A stretch of 43,812 bases of DNA. It comes from Nanobdellota archaeon. GTDB lineage: Archaea > Nanobdellota > Nanobdellia > SCGC-AAA011-G17 > ARS1403. Location: assembly GCA_018831025.1 (NCBI GenBank), contig JAHJRB010000059.1:1-43812 (forward strand), written 5' to 3'. The translations under genes and the position numbers were made by a program. Positions 32,501-41,046 of this stretch are shown piece by piece. Below the pieces are notes generated by a model. That model saw only the letters and a list, made by a program, of their open reading frames with translations, was not told the origin of the DNA and made no database searches. Each line of letters opens with the position of its first letter. Position 1 is the stretch's first letter.

Positions 32501-33436
32501 TGGCCATTAAAATATCCTTCAAGTTTTAAAAGATTAGGGATTAAACCACCTAGGGGGATATTACTATATGGTCCGCCGGGAACTGGTAAAACTATGCTAG
32601 CTAAAGCTGTTGCTAATGAATCAGAGGCTAATTTTATTTTAGTAAAAGGTCCAGAGTTGTTGAATAAATTTGTTGGTGAGAGTGAAAAAGGTGTTAGAAA
32701 AGTATTTGAAAAAGCAAGACAAACTGCTCCAACTATTGTATTCTTTGATGAGATTGATTCTATAGCTCCTAGAAGAGGGACTGACTCAAGTAAAGTAACT
32801 GAAAGAATTGTTAATACTATGTTAAGCGAGATGGATGGATTAGAGGAAATGCATGATGTAATTGTGCTTGCTGCTACTAACAGACCCGATATGGTGGATA
32901 GTGCATTATTAAGACCTGGAAGATTTGACAGAACTTTAATGATACCTGTGCCTGATGAAGAATCTAGATTAGAGATTTTAAAGATACATACTAAAGATAT
33001 GCCTTTGGAAATAAATAAAGAAATAATAAAAGAACTAGGGAAAAAATATGATGATAATTATATTTATGAAGAAAGCAAAATCCTCTCAAAAATGGCGGGG
33101 GATGAACCAATAAAATCTGAAAATATAAAAAAGAAGAAAATTAAATTTAAAGAATTGAATGATAGGGAAAAAATATTGTATTATATTTCAAAGGACCTTA
33201 ATAATTTTACTGGTGCTGATATTGAAAACTTATGTAGAGAAGCAGCGATTTTAGCTTTGAGAGAAAATATTAAGGCGGATAAAGTTAGGGTAGAACATTT
33301 TGAAGAAATTATGAAAAAAGTAAAACCAAGTATAACTGAAAACGATTTAGAGACTTATAAAAGAATTGAAGAAGAATATTTGAAGACTGCTAGAGGTGCT
33401 GCAATTAAGAAGGAGGCACCTACTTATTTTGGTTAA
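29504..33436 (+). CDS. cdc48: Cdc48/VAT-type AAA+ ATPase, interrupted by an intein
   Basis: The product is 1310 residues; without the intein it is 811. An N domain (RPGDIVEIEG, RMDGIVRRNAKTG) precedes D1 with Walker A GPPGTGKTLLAKAV and D2 with GPPGTGKTMLAKAV. Walker B and arginine-finger regions are intact (FIDEIDAIAPKR, FFDEIDSIAPRR, RPGRFDR). The ATPase unfolds proteins for the proteasome. The intein is in D1 at FYGE/SEKRLRE. D2 has an extra charged stretch of about 60 residues (near 33013-33200, INKEIIKELGKKYDDN onward). The start is the ATG at 29504, which has GGGGGG about 4 nt upstream; a TTG 12 nt upstream is rejected. It overlaps map by 4 bp. Confidence 0.95.
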   Translation: MQTGEARLKVMEALQEEAYKGIVRIDSGTMGHIKVRPGDIVEIEGNRKTVAIVDRAYPSDVGQEVIRMDGIVRRNAKTGIGEVVNVRTAEVKEAKSVTVAPAQQGVMIQAHPDVFKRGLLGRAMIKGDIVALGGTNRRKRTLSDSPLFDEIFNVFGEDFMGNFGLSSLKFIVVDTNPKEAVIISDGTEIKVNPKAMEVIEENIPEVNYEDIGGLSDEIIKIREMVELPLRHPEIFKKLGIEPPAGVLLHGPPGTGKTLLAKAVANESEANFILINGPEIMNKFYGECVDENSLVFTNGIGLTPINEAIQNSDVHNIAALDFENQKTSMLPISDRFDKGVQNTLTVKTPHGSITTTPTSRLLVLRNGEPEWVFVKDLKKNDFVATSKNMPRGKEEIPILINFLKNNNYLQGDKVRKIFDLYNGYGKNKETAEILGIKQRRLEDLKYRKSVPVKIIKKLIEGKEDLIEGDFNLMGKGKIPFRFNSEIAYLIGLIIGDGHLRYTYKNKHVTTIHFTNDDKKVVEKYKKNMNDVFGIKDIKYDGKYGYYFSSSIIGTLLHKLGIPYSDKSHNAIIPNYVLNLPDEMLKEFIKGLFDSDGEVHFVKSGRQIIHYTMSEKLNIGLRLALLRFNIQTTLGRKKDGTYILTISDVNSIDRFRKEIGFNHIKRNKRLKKEIIVKYNKPVYDRIPVYDFLKNIAKEYKISKREFLRNKINLFAVKSYTDKQIKKTIRILKRYKVDYKEIEKLELLNKNDILWSPIKEINEGTAHVYDLTVPKDHNFIANGFIVHNSEKRLREVFEEAEKNAPSIIFIDEIDAIAPKREEVHGELERRVVAQMLALMDGLKNRGRVVVIAATNRPNAIDPALRRPGRFDREISFGVPDKKGRLNILKIHTRNMPLDKTVNLKDISAITHGFVGADLNALAKEAAMNVLRRLLPDFTLREKDPIPKELLDKLVITGTDFKESLKIVRPSAMREVLVEIPNVKWENVGGLESTKQELKEAVEWPLKYPSSFKRLGIKPPRGILLYGPPGTGKTMLAKAVANESEANFILVKGPELLNKFVGESEKGVRKVFEKARQTAPTIVFFDEIDSIAPRRGTDSSKVTERIVNTMLSEMDGLEEMHDVIVLAATNRPDMVDSALLRPGRFDRTLMIPVPDEESRLEILKIHTKDMPLEINKEIIKELGKKYDDNYIYEESKILSKMAGDEPIKSENIKKKKIKFKELNDREKILYYISKDLNNFTGADIENLCREAAILALRENIKADKVRVEHFEEIMKKVKPSITENDLETYKRIEEEYLKTARGAAIKKEAPTYFG
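30362..31858 (+). mobile_element. Cdc48 intein (499 residues) with a LAGLIDADG endonuclease
   Basis: N-terminal block A begins with Cys1 (CVDENSLVFTNGIGL) right after FYGE. Two LAGLIDADG helices are seen in AYLIGLIIGDGHL and EFIKGLFDSDGEV. The C-terminal blocks are VYDLTVPKDHNFIANGF and IVHN, then Ser+1 of the extein. Block B (ITTTPTSRLLV) lacks the usual TxxH His. The site is a conserved loop just after Walker A of D1. Splicing should give an intact Cdc48. Confidence 0.92.
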
Positions 33437-34308
33437 ATCTTAGTCGTAATTATTGGTTTATCTTTTACTATTACTGTGTGTTCTGCTTGAGAAACAATTC
33501 CCCCAGATCTTTCAACTAATTGAGGGTATTGATGGATTATTTCTTCCCTCTCTAAAATTCTTAATCCAAAACTGCCTTTAAAATCTCCGAATTTTTTTAG
33601 AATTTGGCTTTTATGAAAGGGGAGTGTTTTGAAATTGTCTATTATAAAATTTAAAACGTCTCTTCCAGAACGAGAATTTTTTGGATTAACTAATTTATAA
33701 ATTCCAGAAGGTTTTCCATCTTTAACATAACCATCTCCTGTTGTTGCAAAGGGTTCTACTGCAAAAACCTGATTTTCTTCTAAAGGGGTTCTATCTTTAT
33801 TATTAAAATTTGGGACTGTTAAACCTGCATGCAATTCATAGGGTTTTATTTCATGACCGGATAGATTTCTTATTGGTTGAAAGCCGTAACCTACAATAAC
33901 TTCTTCAATAGCCTTGCCTATTTTTGTTAATGGTGTTTCTGGTGTAAATAAGGTTAATGCTTCCTTTAGTGCATCTTTGCTTGCTTTTACTAACTCTAAA
34001 TGTTCATTATTTTCACTAAGGTCTACTGTTAAAGCTGTATCAGCTATATGTCCGTTAATCTGGACTCCCAAATCTAATTTAACTAAATCTTCTTCCTTAA
34101 ATTCAGTATCATCAGAAGGATCGGGATAATAATGGGCTGTTATATTATTCATAGAAATTTGGGGGGGAAATGCAAAAGCTCCCTTATCTGCTATTATTTT
34201 TTCCTCTACCTTTTTTACAACCTCAGAAAGTTTAATTCCTGGTTTGATTAATCTTCTACCGTATTGCAATGCTTCTGCTGCAATTTTTCCTGCTTTTTCA
34301 TAGCTCAT
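33433..34308 (-). CDS. map: Type II methionine aminopeptidase
   Basis: A 291-residue pita-bread-fold peptidase. Metal ligands are seen in VKLDLGVQINGHIADTAL (two Asp), LSGHEIKPYELHAG (His), FAVEPFATTG (Glu) and SQAEHTVIV (Glu). HYYPDPSDD is the usual His region before the first Asp. Type II enzymes have an extra helical insertion, present around 205-265. It removes the initiator Met in the cytosol. It converges on cdc48 with a 4-bp overlap and is divergent from polB. Confidence 0.96.
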   Translation of the reverse strand: MSYEKAGKIAAEALQYGRRLIKPGIKLSEVVKKVEEKIIADKGAFAFPPQISMNNITAHYYPDPSDDTEFKEEDLVKLDLGVQINGHIADTALTVDLSENNEHLELVKASKDALKEALTLFTPETPLTKIGKAIEEVIVGYGFQPIRNLSGHEIKPYELHAGLTVPNFNNKDRTPLEENQVFAVEPFATTGDGYVKDGKPSGIYKLVNPKNSRSGRDVLNFIIDNFKTLPFHKSQILKKFGDFKGSFGLRILEREEIIHQYPQLVERSGGIVSQAEHTVIVKDKPIITTKI

Positions 34309-34361
34309 AAAATAAAGTAGAAGAATAATATATTTAAAGCTATTTATGTGGTTTTAAGGGT

Positions 34362-37300
34362 ATGAAAGGCTTTATTTTATATCCTACATATAGGGTAATT
34401 GATGGAAAAAGTTATGTTTGGTTGTTTGGAAAATTAGAAAATGGAGAGAGTTTTCTAACTATGAATAAATATGAACCTTATTTTTATATTAGAACAAAAG
34501 ATAGTAAGAAACTTTTAAAAAAAGATTCACCAAAAGACTATGAGATTGAAGATACTAATTTTAAGAATTTTAAAGGTGAAAAATTAAGCAGGGTAAAGCT
34601 AGAATTGCCTAAAGAAGTTCCAAAGGTAAGAAGAGAGTTAGAGGATGATAATGTTGTTTGTTATGAGGCTGATGTTAGATTTGCTCAAAGATATTTAATT
34701 GATAAAAATATTATGATGGGAATTGAGATAGATGGAGAGTATGAAATTGGAGAATTTGTTGATAAAATTTATCATGAGCCAAGCATTACTCCATGTGATG
34801 ATTTTTTTCCTAATTTGAAGGTTTTTTCTATTGATATTGAAACAAATAGAGATGCTAAGAAATTGTATAGCATTGCTGTTTATTCTGAAGGTTTTGAGAA
34901 AGTTTTAATGGGAGAAGAAGAGGATATGTTAGAAGAGTTTAAAAAAATAATAATTGATGAGGATCCAGATATTTTAACAGGATGGAATTTTATTGATTTT
35001 GATTTAGATATTTTAAAGAAAAAATTTAAACAGCATAAGATACCATTTATATTAGGAAGAATAAATCAAGCTTGCAGGCTAAAATTAGAAAGCAATTTCT
35101 TTAGAGACAGTAAAGCAGATTTTCCTGGTAGAATTGTGCTTGATGGTATAAGTCTGCTGAGGATGAGCTTTGTTAAGTTACCTAGTTTTAAATTAGGTGA
35201 TGTTGCTTATCAAATTCTAAAAGAAAAAAAATTAATTGGGGATAAAAATAAAGTTGCGGAAATTGAAAGATTGTTTAAAGAAGATAAGAAAAAATTAAAA
35301 GAGTATAATCTAAAAGATGCTAAATTAGTTTATGATATTTTAAAAAAAATTAAAGCTGTTGAGATGGTTATTGAAAAAAGTTTTTTAACTGGAATGCCTC
35401 TTGACAGGGTAAATGCTTCAATAGCTTCTTTAGATTCATTATATTTAAGAGAATTGAAAAAAAGAGGTTACGCTGCGAATTCTGGGAGTTATAGTGTTAA
35501 GGAAGAAAGGATTAAAGGCGGGTATGTAATGGAATCTAAACCTGGAATTTATGATAATGTAATTATTTTAGATTTTAAAAGTGTTGACTACTCTGAACCT
35601 ATATATTTACTTGATAATTTGAATAATGTTAAAATTATTCCTATTGGAAAATTTGTAGATTCTTGTTTAAATAGTGGAAATAAAAAATATTTTAAAAATC
35701 TTGAAATTGGTATGGTTCCCGGTGATTGGAAGGTTCTTTGTTTTGATAAGGATTACAAAGTACGGTATTCAAAGATTAGTCAAGTTTCAAGGCACTATAA
35801 TAATGAGCCTCTTTACGAAATCATAACTATCTCTGGGAGAACGATAAAGATAACAAAATCCCACAGCCTTTTCAGTATAAATAATAATTTTAGGCCTATT
35901 CCTGTAAAGGGTTCTGAATTAAAAGAAGGTAGCTCTATAGTGATTCCTTTAAAGGCAAATCTTCCATTAGAAAATAATATAGAAAAAAATTTGAATCTTT
36001 TATCCCTATTAAGAAATATTCCTAAAGAAAAATTAAAAAATTTAGAATTGTGTATTGAATCTAAACATTGTTTATACAAATATAAAAGAAGAATTAAATA
36101 TCTTAAGGCAATATATCGTAGAAATGGAATTGCCCCTCAAAAATTGGAACAATCGCTCGGACTTAAAAAATTATGTGTTTATCCAGTAATTAGGAATTTA
36201 AGAAAAGAAGGGTTAATTTCTATTGATAAGGGAAAAATAAAACTCACCCTTGAAGGACTGTCTTATTATAAGAATTTATCAGTTATTTGTAAATCACATA
36301 AATATAATCCTGCAACAGGTTTATGTTCAATCGATTTCTTGAAATCTTTTAAACATATAAATAAAGAAGATAATTACTTTCTGAAGTGGAAGTTGGGATA
36401 TAAATATACTCCTTCTAATTCTAGGATTAAATTACTTCTCCCTCTAAAGCCTCTTTGTTCTTTATTGGGGTATTTTGCTGCTGAAGGGTGTTGTGTAAAA
36501 TCTAGGAAAAAAGATAGGATAAATCAAGACCACTATAAGGTAAATATTACTGCTAGAGATTTACATAAAAAAATAGTAAATGATTGTAAAAAATTAGGAT
36601 TAAGGGCATATAATAAAAAAGAAGGTTTTGTTACTTTTTCATCAAAATTAATGTATTTTTTATTCAAACATATGTTTAAGACAGGTGTAAATGCACATAA
36701 TAAGAAAGTTCCCTTCTTTATATTTAATCAAGAAAATAAACTCAAGAAAATATTTTTAAAAAGTTATTTTGAAGGAGATGGTCATTTATATTCTCATGCT
36801 CAGCAATTTGCAACTGCTAGTGAAGAATTAGTTAATGGCATTGCACTACTCAATATGGGGTTAGGAAATTTAGGATTTAAAATAGGAAAGTATAAATCGT
36901 ATTATCATTGTTTTATTAATAATGATATATTTTCTAATAGAAAATTGAAGAGGGTTAATTATGCTTTTAGAGTACCGAATAAAAATATACCCAAAGGTTT
37001 TTTTGAAAAAAATAAAAGAGAAAAATATAATAAAAGTATAAATGCTAAAAAATTGTGTTCTTGGTTGAATTCCCAAAATATTAAAAAACATATTTTTAAT
37101 GGACATTTGGGAATAGATACAATTAAAAAAATTAGAAAAATAAAACCAACAAAAAATTTTGTTTATGACATTGGAGTAAATCCTAATCAAAATTTTATAT
37201 GTGGTAGAGGAGGGATAGTTGCACATAATAGTTTGTATCCGAGTATGATGCAAACATTTAATATCGACCCGCTTAACTATGTTGAAGATTGTAAAGGGAA

Positions 37301-38279
37301 GAATTTAATTACTGCTCCTAATGGTGCTTGTTTTAAAAATAATAATGGAATTATGGGAGATATAATTACTAAATTATTAATTGCGAGAGATAAATCAAAA
37401 AAAGAAGGTAATGAATTACAAAGATGGGCTATTAAAATACTTCTAAATTCTTTCTTTGGAGTAATTGCTAATCCTAACTGTAGATTTTTTAATTTGAATA
37501 TTGCAAATGCAATTACACATTTTGGTCAAAAATTAATTAAATTAACTGCTGAGAAAGTTGAAGAAGAAGGTTATGAAGTAATTTATATGGACACAGATTC
37601 CTGCTTTATTTTAAGTAAAGTTGAAAGTTTAAAAGAAGCTAATGAAATTGGAGAAAAATTAAATAAAAAATTGAATAGTTTTTTTAATAATTATGTTAAA
37701 AAAGAATATAATAGAGAAAGTAAATTAATTTTAGAATATGAAAAATGTTTTACTAGATTTTTAATGCCTAAGATTAGGGGTAGTGAAGAAGGCGCTAAAA
37801 AAAGATATGCCGGAGTGAATTCTAAGGGAAAGATTGAAGTAACTGGTATGGAATTTGCTAGATCAGATTGGACGGGGTTAGCTAAAAAGTTCCAATTGGA
37901 GTTATTAAAAAAAGTTTTTGAAAAAAAAGAAGTTAAAGGTTTTATTAAGAAATTTGTTGAAGGTATAAGAAAAGGAAAATATGATGAATTATTAATTTAT
38001 AGAAAAAATGTTAGGAAAGAATTGGAGATGTACACGAAAATCACCCCCCCTCACATTCGAGCGGCTCGCAAACTAAAAAATTTCCAAGGCAATGTTATTG
38101 AATATATTATGACTGAAGACGGTCCTGAGCCTATTGAAAATTTAAAAAATAAAATAGATTATGAACATTATATAGATAAACAAATAAAACCTATTGCCGA
38201 TAGTGTTTTAGTTTTCTTTGATCTTAGTTTTGATGAGTTATTGGAAGGGAGTACTCAAACGAACTTGAGTGGTTTTTAA
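34362..38279 (+). CDS. polB: Family-B DNA polymerase, interrupted by an intein
   Basis: The product is 1305 residues; without the intein it is 755. Exonuclease motifs are IDIETN (Exo I), GWNFIDFDLDIL (Exo II) and YNLKDAKL (Exo III). Polymerase motif A is DFKSLYPSM, split by the intein between DFK and SLYPS; motif B is KILLNSFFGVIANP (Phe where Tyr is usual); motif C is YMDTDSCFI. Both activities look intact. It copies DNA, either as replicase or repair polymerase. A TATA-like ATATATTTAAAG (34327-34340) fits a leaderless message. The mature size is at the small end of the family. Confidence 0.95.
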   Translation: MKGFILYPTYRVIDGKSYVWLFGKLENGESFLTMNKYEPYFYIRTKDSKKLLKKDSPKDYEIEDTNFKNFKGEKLSRVKLELPKEVPKVRRELEDDNVVCYEADVRFAQRYLIDKNIMMGIEIDGEYEIGEFVDKIYHEPSITPCDDFFPNLKVFSIDIETNRDAKKLYSIAVYSEGFEKVLMGEEEDMLEEFKKIIIDEDPDILTGWNFIDFDLDILKKKFKQHKIPFILGRINQACRLKLESNFFRDSKADFPGRIVLDGISLLRMSFVKLPSFKLGDVAYQILKEKKLIGDKNKVAEIERLFKEDKKKLKEYNLKDAKLVYDILKKIKAVEMVIEKSFLTGMPLDRVNASIASLDSLYLRELKKRGYAANSGSYSVKEERIKGGYVMESKPGIYDNVIILDFKSVDYSEPIYLLDNLNNVKIIPIGKFVDSCLNSGNKKYFKNLEIGMVPGDWKVLCFDKDYKVRYSKISQVSRHYNNEPLYEIITISGRTIKITKSHSLFSINNNFRPIPVKGSELKEGSSIVIPLKANLPLENNIEKNLNLLSLLRNIPKEKLKNLELCIESKHCLYKYKRRIKYLKAIYRRNGIAPQKLEQSLGLKKLCVYPVIRNLRKEGLISIDKGKIKLTLEGLSYYKNLSVICKSHKYNPATGLCSIDFLKSFKHINKEDNYFLKWKLGYKYTPSNSRIKLLLPLKPLCSLLGYFAAEGCCVKSRKKDRINQDHYKVNITARDLHKKIVNDCKKLGLRAYNKKEGFVTFSSKLMYFLFKHMFKTGVNAHNKKVPFFIFNQENKLKKIFLKSYFEGDGHLYSHAQQFATASEELVNGIALLNMGLGNLGFKIGKYKSYYHCFINNDIFSNRKLKRVNYAFRVPNKNIPKGFFEKNKREKYNKSINAKKLCSWLNSQNIKKHIFNGHLGIDTIKKIRKIKPTKNFVYDIGVNPNQNFICGRGGIVAHNSLYPSMMQTFNIDPLNYVEDCKGKNLITAPNGACFKNNNGIMGDIITKLLIARDKSKKEGNELQRWAIKILLNSFFGVIANPNCRFFNLNIANAITHFGQKLIKLTAEKVEEEGYEVIYMDTDSCFILSKVESLKEANEIGEKLNKKLNSFFNNYVKKEYNRESKLILEYEKCFTRFLMPKIRGSEEGAKKRYAGVNSKGKIEVTGMEFARSDWTGLAKKFQLELLKKVFEKKEVKGFIKKFVEGIRKGKYDELLIYRKNVRKELEMYTKITPPHIRAARKLKNFQGNVIEYIMTEDGPEPIENLKNKIDYEHYIDKQIKPIADSVLVFFDLSFDELLEGSTQTNLSGF
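35580..37229 (+). mobile_element. PolB intein (550 residues) with a LAGLIDADG endonuclease
   Basis: The intein begins with Ser1 (SVDYSEPIYLLDN) after DFK and ends IVAHN before SLYPS. Block B is ITKSHSLFSI with the TxxH-type His; C-terminal blocks are FVYDIGVNPNQNFICGRGG. LAGLIDADG helices are LLGYFAAEGCCV and FLKSYFEGDGHL. Between block B and the first helix lies an extra segment with a winged-helix look (QKLEQSLGLKKLCVYPVIRNL). The insertion site is the motif A site used by many archaeal PolB inteins. Confidence 0.92.
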
Positions 38280-38330
38280 TATATTTTGTAGACTAATTTT
38301 ATTTTTAAAGATTATAAAGAATTAAAATTT

Positions 38331-38549
38331 ATGTTTGAGAAAGATTCTTTGAGTGTTAAAATTGGAAAAACTATTATTGGAACGGTGGGTACCTCTTTAA
38401 TTATTATTGAAGTTTATGAAAGATTTAAAAAATCATTTAATATTGATAGCCATATTTTTGCTCTTTCAATTTTGTGTATTACTTTAATTTTGTTAATTGT
38501 AGAACTTGTTGAAAAAAATAAGGAATATTTAAATATTTGGAGGTTTTAA
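38331..38549 (+). CDS. Small membrane protein, unknown
   Basis: A 72-residue protein with two hydrophobic segments: TIIGTVGTSLIIIEVY (about 13-28) and FALSILCITLILLIVELV (about 43-60), and charged flanks. No family is recognised. Its last codons hold GGAGG (38539-38543), which serves the following small gene, so the two are likely coupled. Confidence 0.5.
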   Translation: MFEKDSLSVKIGKTIIGTVGTSLIIIEVYERFKKSFNIDSHIFALSILCITLILLIVELVEKNKEYLNIWRF

Positions 38550-38551
38550 AA

Positions 38552-38656
38552 GTGAATATGGATAAAAAAGGTATGTCTCCCATTATTATATGGATTATTG
38601 CTATTATTTTAGTTATAATCTACTTATGTAAGACCGGTCAATGGTGTCCATTCTAA
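38552..38656 (+). CDS. Very small membrane protein with a pilin-like start
   Basis: A GTG-started frame of 34 codons, MNMDKKGMSPIIIWIIAIIL, then VIIYLCKTGQWCPF. GGAGG (38539-38543) lies 8 nt before the GTG but 14 nt before the later ATG, so GTG is preferred. The MDKKG leader followed by a hydrophobic helix recalls the pilin-like protein at 26584. It is too short to be a fibre subunit; a membrane peptide is more likely. Confidence 0.45.
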   Translation: MNMDKKGMSPIIIWIIAIILVIIYLCKTGQWCPF

Positions 38657-38664
38657 TTTAGATT

Positions 38665-39744
38665 TTAGGGTATTATTATAAAAAATCCAATACTCATTAA
38701 GAATAGATAAAGTGCGAATAAAATAATTAAAATAAAACCCTCTTTTCTTGTTATTGATTTTGGAGCTGAATGCAGGAACTTTATTGAAACTAATATTGTT
38801 AATAACATAAAAGGAATTTGAAATCCTAAAATAAAATTATTAAAATGTAATGTTACAAAAAAAGATATTAGAGCCAAACAAAAAACAAAGTTAATTATAT
38901 CACTCGTTATTAAATTAGTAAAGATATTCTCTTCTTCTCTATGGGATAATACTACTAAACCAATTGCAAATTCAGGAAGGGAAGTGCCTATAACAACCAA
39001 TACTGAAGAGATTATAAATGATGGAATTGAGAAGATATTCGCTATTTTAATGAAAGCGAGGACACTTTGATTTGCGAACCAACAAACTAAGATTCCGAAA
39101 AATAAAATTAAGATTAAAGCTAATGTTGTGTTTTTTTCTTTTGCTGGAGAGTAGTTTGAATGCTCTGTGCTAAAAAATTGGAGCAATAAAATAAAAAAAA
39201 CAAATAATCCGAGCAAAATAAAACTTTCATTATGGTCTATTATTCTCCCTGAAGTTGAAGATTGTGCTAAGGATTGAGAAAATGGATTTACTGTGAAGAA
39301 AATTAAAGAAATAGCAAGTAAAATTATTATTAAAGCTATTATTCCTTTTGCAACATTTTTTCCAGAGTTTAATGGTTTTAAAATAGCTAAGGTTCCTAAA
39401 ACTAAAGTTAAATTAGCTACATTTGTTCCTATTATACTATTAATAGCTATATCTAATTCTCCTGCTAGTGCAGCTGTTAAAGCAAAAACTATCAATGGTA
39501 AAGAACTAGATAACCCCAACAATGCTGTTCCGATTGCTGGACCTGTTTTTGTACTTATTGCAGAAACATTTTTTTCTAAAAATATAGCTGAGATCATCAT
39601 TGCAATTAATAATCCAAAAGCAAGCAAAAATAATTGATTTGTAGGCATGTTTAAAGAAAGTTCTGGACCGAAGCTAGAACCCATAGCTAAAGAAGTAGTT
39701 GAGAATAATAAAAAAACTAATGCTAATAATATACCTCTTTTCAT
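38665..39744 (-). CDS. Ca2+/Na+ exchanger family (CaCA) membrane protein
   Basis: A 359-residue protein with a cleavable-looking N-terminal signal (MKRGILLALVFLLFSTTSLA) and about ten membrane segments. The two inverted alpha repeats are seen as SSLPLIVFALTAALAG...NSIIGTNVANLTLVLG and VVIGTSLPEFAIGLVV...SDIINFVFC; Gly-Thr/Ser and Asn/Glu positions match cation-binding sites. A Ca2+ (or other cation)/H+ or Na+ antiporter is likely. It stands alone on the minus strand. Confidence 0.88.
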   Translation of the reverse strand: MKRGILLALVFLLFSTTSLAMGSSFGPELSLNMPTNQLFLLAFGLLIAMMISAIFLEKNVSAISTKTGPAIGTALLGLSSSLPLIVFALTAALAGELDIAINSIIGTNVANLTLVLGTLAILKPLNSGKNVAKGIIALIIILLAISLIFFTVNPFSQSLAQSSTSGRIIDHNESFILLGLFVFFILLLQFFSTEHSNYSPAKEKNTTLALILILFFGILVCWFANQSVLAFIKIANIFSIPSFIISSVLVVIGTSLPEFAIGLVVLSHREEENIFTNLITSDIINFVFCLALISFFVTLHFNNFILGFQIPFMLLTILVSIKFLHSAPKSITRKEGFILIILFALYLFLMSIGFFIIIP

Positions 39745-39783
39745 AATTATAATTAATAATAAGTTAAGTATAAACTTTTTGGT

Positions 39784-40443
39784 TTAGAAATCTTCTATTG
39801 ACTTTGAGATTGGTAAAGAGCAAGAATTGGGGTCAAATAAATAACAGTTTAAGTGGTCAAAATATCCACATCTAAAATGTTCTAAAGGTATTTTAGTTCT
39901 AACACTTAACATTAAAGCGTAGAAGTAAATTTGGGTTGCTGCATATTGTTCTTTTTGTGCATTTGGTTTGTAATCTAAAATCCAAATCTTATTATCTTGA
40001 ACTCTTAAAATATCTATATGGCCAGTTAATGGCTCAGTAGAATTAAATAATTTCTGATAGGTTTTTAATTCATTGTGTTTTAACCATAAAGGGACTTCAC
40101 AAGCTATTGAAGAACTATCATGTTCTAGCATAAATACCTGAACTTTTGAATGTGCTGTAGAGTACCTTTCATTATTTTTTTCTAAACCGTGGTGGGTTAA
40201 TAAGCATAATTCATGTTTTGGAATATTTTTTACATCTAAGTTTGATAATTTGAATTTTAATGAAGAAGATCTGGGACCTTGGAAAAAATATTTATCTGGA
40301 CAGGATTCAAACATAGCTTCTAAATAATCTTTTAAGGGTTTTAAAGGACCACTACATAAGTTGTTTAATTTTAATTTATGAACCCTATAATGATAATAAC
40401 CACCTTTATGGTCGAAGCTAAAATTTCTAATCACCATCTTCAA
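39784..40443 (-). CDS. PD-(D/E)XK superfamily nuclease (RecB/Cas4-like fold)
   Basis: A 219-residue protein. The core is LTGHIDILRVQDNKIWILDYKPNAQKEQYAATQIYFYALML: an Asp in GHIDIL, an Asp-x-Lys in LDYKP and a following Gln-x-x-x-Tyr helix, the arrangement of RecB-family nucleases. The N-terminal 100 residues are unlike characterised members. No CRISPR array or cas gene is seen here, so a Cas4 role is not supported. It probably cuts or trims DNA in repair. Confidence 0.75.
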   Translation of the reverse strand: MKMVIRNFSFDHKGGYYHYRVHKLKLNNLCSGPLKPLKDYLEAMFESCPDKYFFQGPRSSSLKFKLSNLDVKNIPKHELCLLTHHGLEKNNERYSTAHSKVQVFMLEHDSSSIACEVPLWLKHNELKTYQKLFNSTEPLTGHIDILRVQDNKIWILDYKPNAQKEQYAATQIYFYALMLSVRTKIPLEHFRCGYFDHLNCYLFDPNSCSLPISKSIEDF

Positions 40444-40517
40444 TTTTAAAAAATTATAAGTAACTAATAAATATATCGGTAGAAAACTATTTATAGTTTG
40501 TAATTAAATAAGATTTT

Positions 40518-40781
40518 ATGAGTCTAATGGAAACAATTTGTAATATTATTCCGGTAAGTGGAGAAAATTGTTCTTTGATTTTTAAATTGGAACCCAAGTA
40601 TTATCTAATTATATTATTAGTATCCATTGTTATTGTGTTATTAGTAGTGTTTCCTATTTATTTTAAGCTCCAAAATGTAGATTTTAAAATTAAGAATTTT
40701 TTATGGAAATCCTTTGCTTTACTTGTAATTATATTTTTAATTCTTTTAGTACTTTTTATATATTTTTTACCAAAATCTTGA
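40518..40781 (+). CDS. Small two-pass membrane protein, unknown
   Basis: An 87-residue protein with two hydrophobic segments (YLIILLVSIVIVLLVVFPIYF, about 28-48, and FALLVIIFLILLVLFIYFL, about 66-84). An N-terminal soluble part has two Cys. It ends in TGA. No family is recognised. It lies between the nuclease gene and the fen1 locus. Confidence 0.45.
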   Translation: MSLMETICNIIPVSGENCSLIFKLEPKYYLIILLVSIVIVLLVVFPIYFKLQNVDFKIKNFLWKSFALLVIIFLILLVLFIYFLPKS

Positions 40782-40826
40782 TAGGATATCGGTAAATTTT
40801 TAAGTTTATTTTGTTTAAAGATAGTT

Positions 40827-40871
40827 ATGGGAGTTAAATTAACTGGATTTATATTATGTATATTCTATTAG
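40827..40871 (+). pseudogene. Possible relic of a second fen1 5' end
   Basis: ATG at 40827 opens a frame MGVKLTGFILCIFY before TAG. The first codons resemble the start of the intact fen1 (MGVKLPGILPVK), and a TATA-like AAATTTTTAAG ends about 20-25 nt upstream as for a leaderless gene. The match is only about ten codons and may be chance. Together with the fen1 tail at 43735 it suggests an older fen1 interrupted by the genes between them. Confidence 0.35.
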
Positions 40872-40911
40872 AATAATATTTAAATACTATAAAATCTTAT
40901 AAAATAATACT

Positions 40912-41046
40912 ATGAAAGAAGAATTTTTAAGAACGATTATAAGAAATGGTGGAAGTTTGGCAATCAATATCCCGAAGGAGATTAAGCAGTTATTAAAGGT
41001 AAAAGAAGGAGAGATTGTTAGAGTTGTTATCGAGAAAAGGAAATGA
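40912..41046 (+). CDS. AbrB/MazE-like small DNA-binding protein
   Basis: A 44-residue frame, MKEEFLRTIIRNGGSLAINI, PKEIKQLLKVKEGEIVRVVIEKRK. The pattern R-N-G-G-S-L-A-I-N-I-P-K ... LKVKEGEIVRV is a swapped-hairpin AbrB/MazE DNA-binding domain, found in regulators and antitoxins. It overlaps the next gene as ATGA. TATA-like ATATTTAAATAC ends about 30 nt upstream. Likely regulator of the abrB - orf64 - fen1 unit. Confidence 0.75.
   Translation: MKEEFLRTIIRNGGSLAINIPKEIKQLLKVKEGEIVRVVIEKRK

Noticed and set aside
36870..37253. Minus-strand frame of 127 codons within the PolB intein.
   Set aside because: Shadow of an AT-rich coding region that reads well as an intein on the plus strand.
39784..40443. 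Cas4-like nuclease as a hint of a CRISPR system.
   Set aside because: No repeat array or other cas gene is seen in the window; the RecB-like fold is shared by many repair nucleases.
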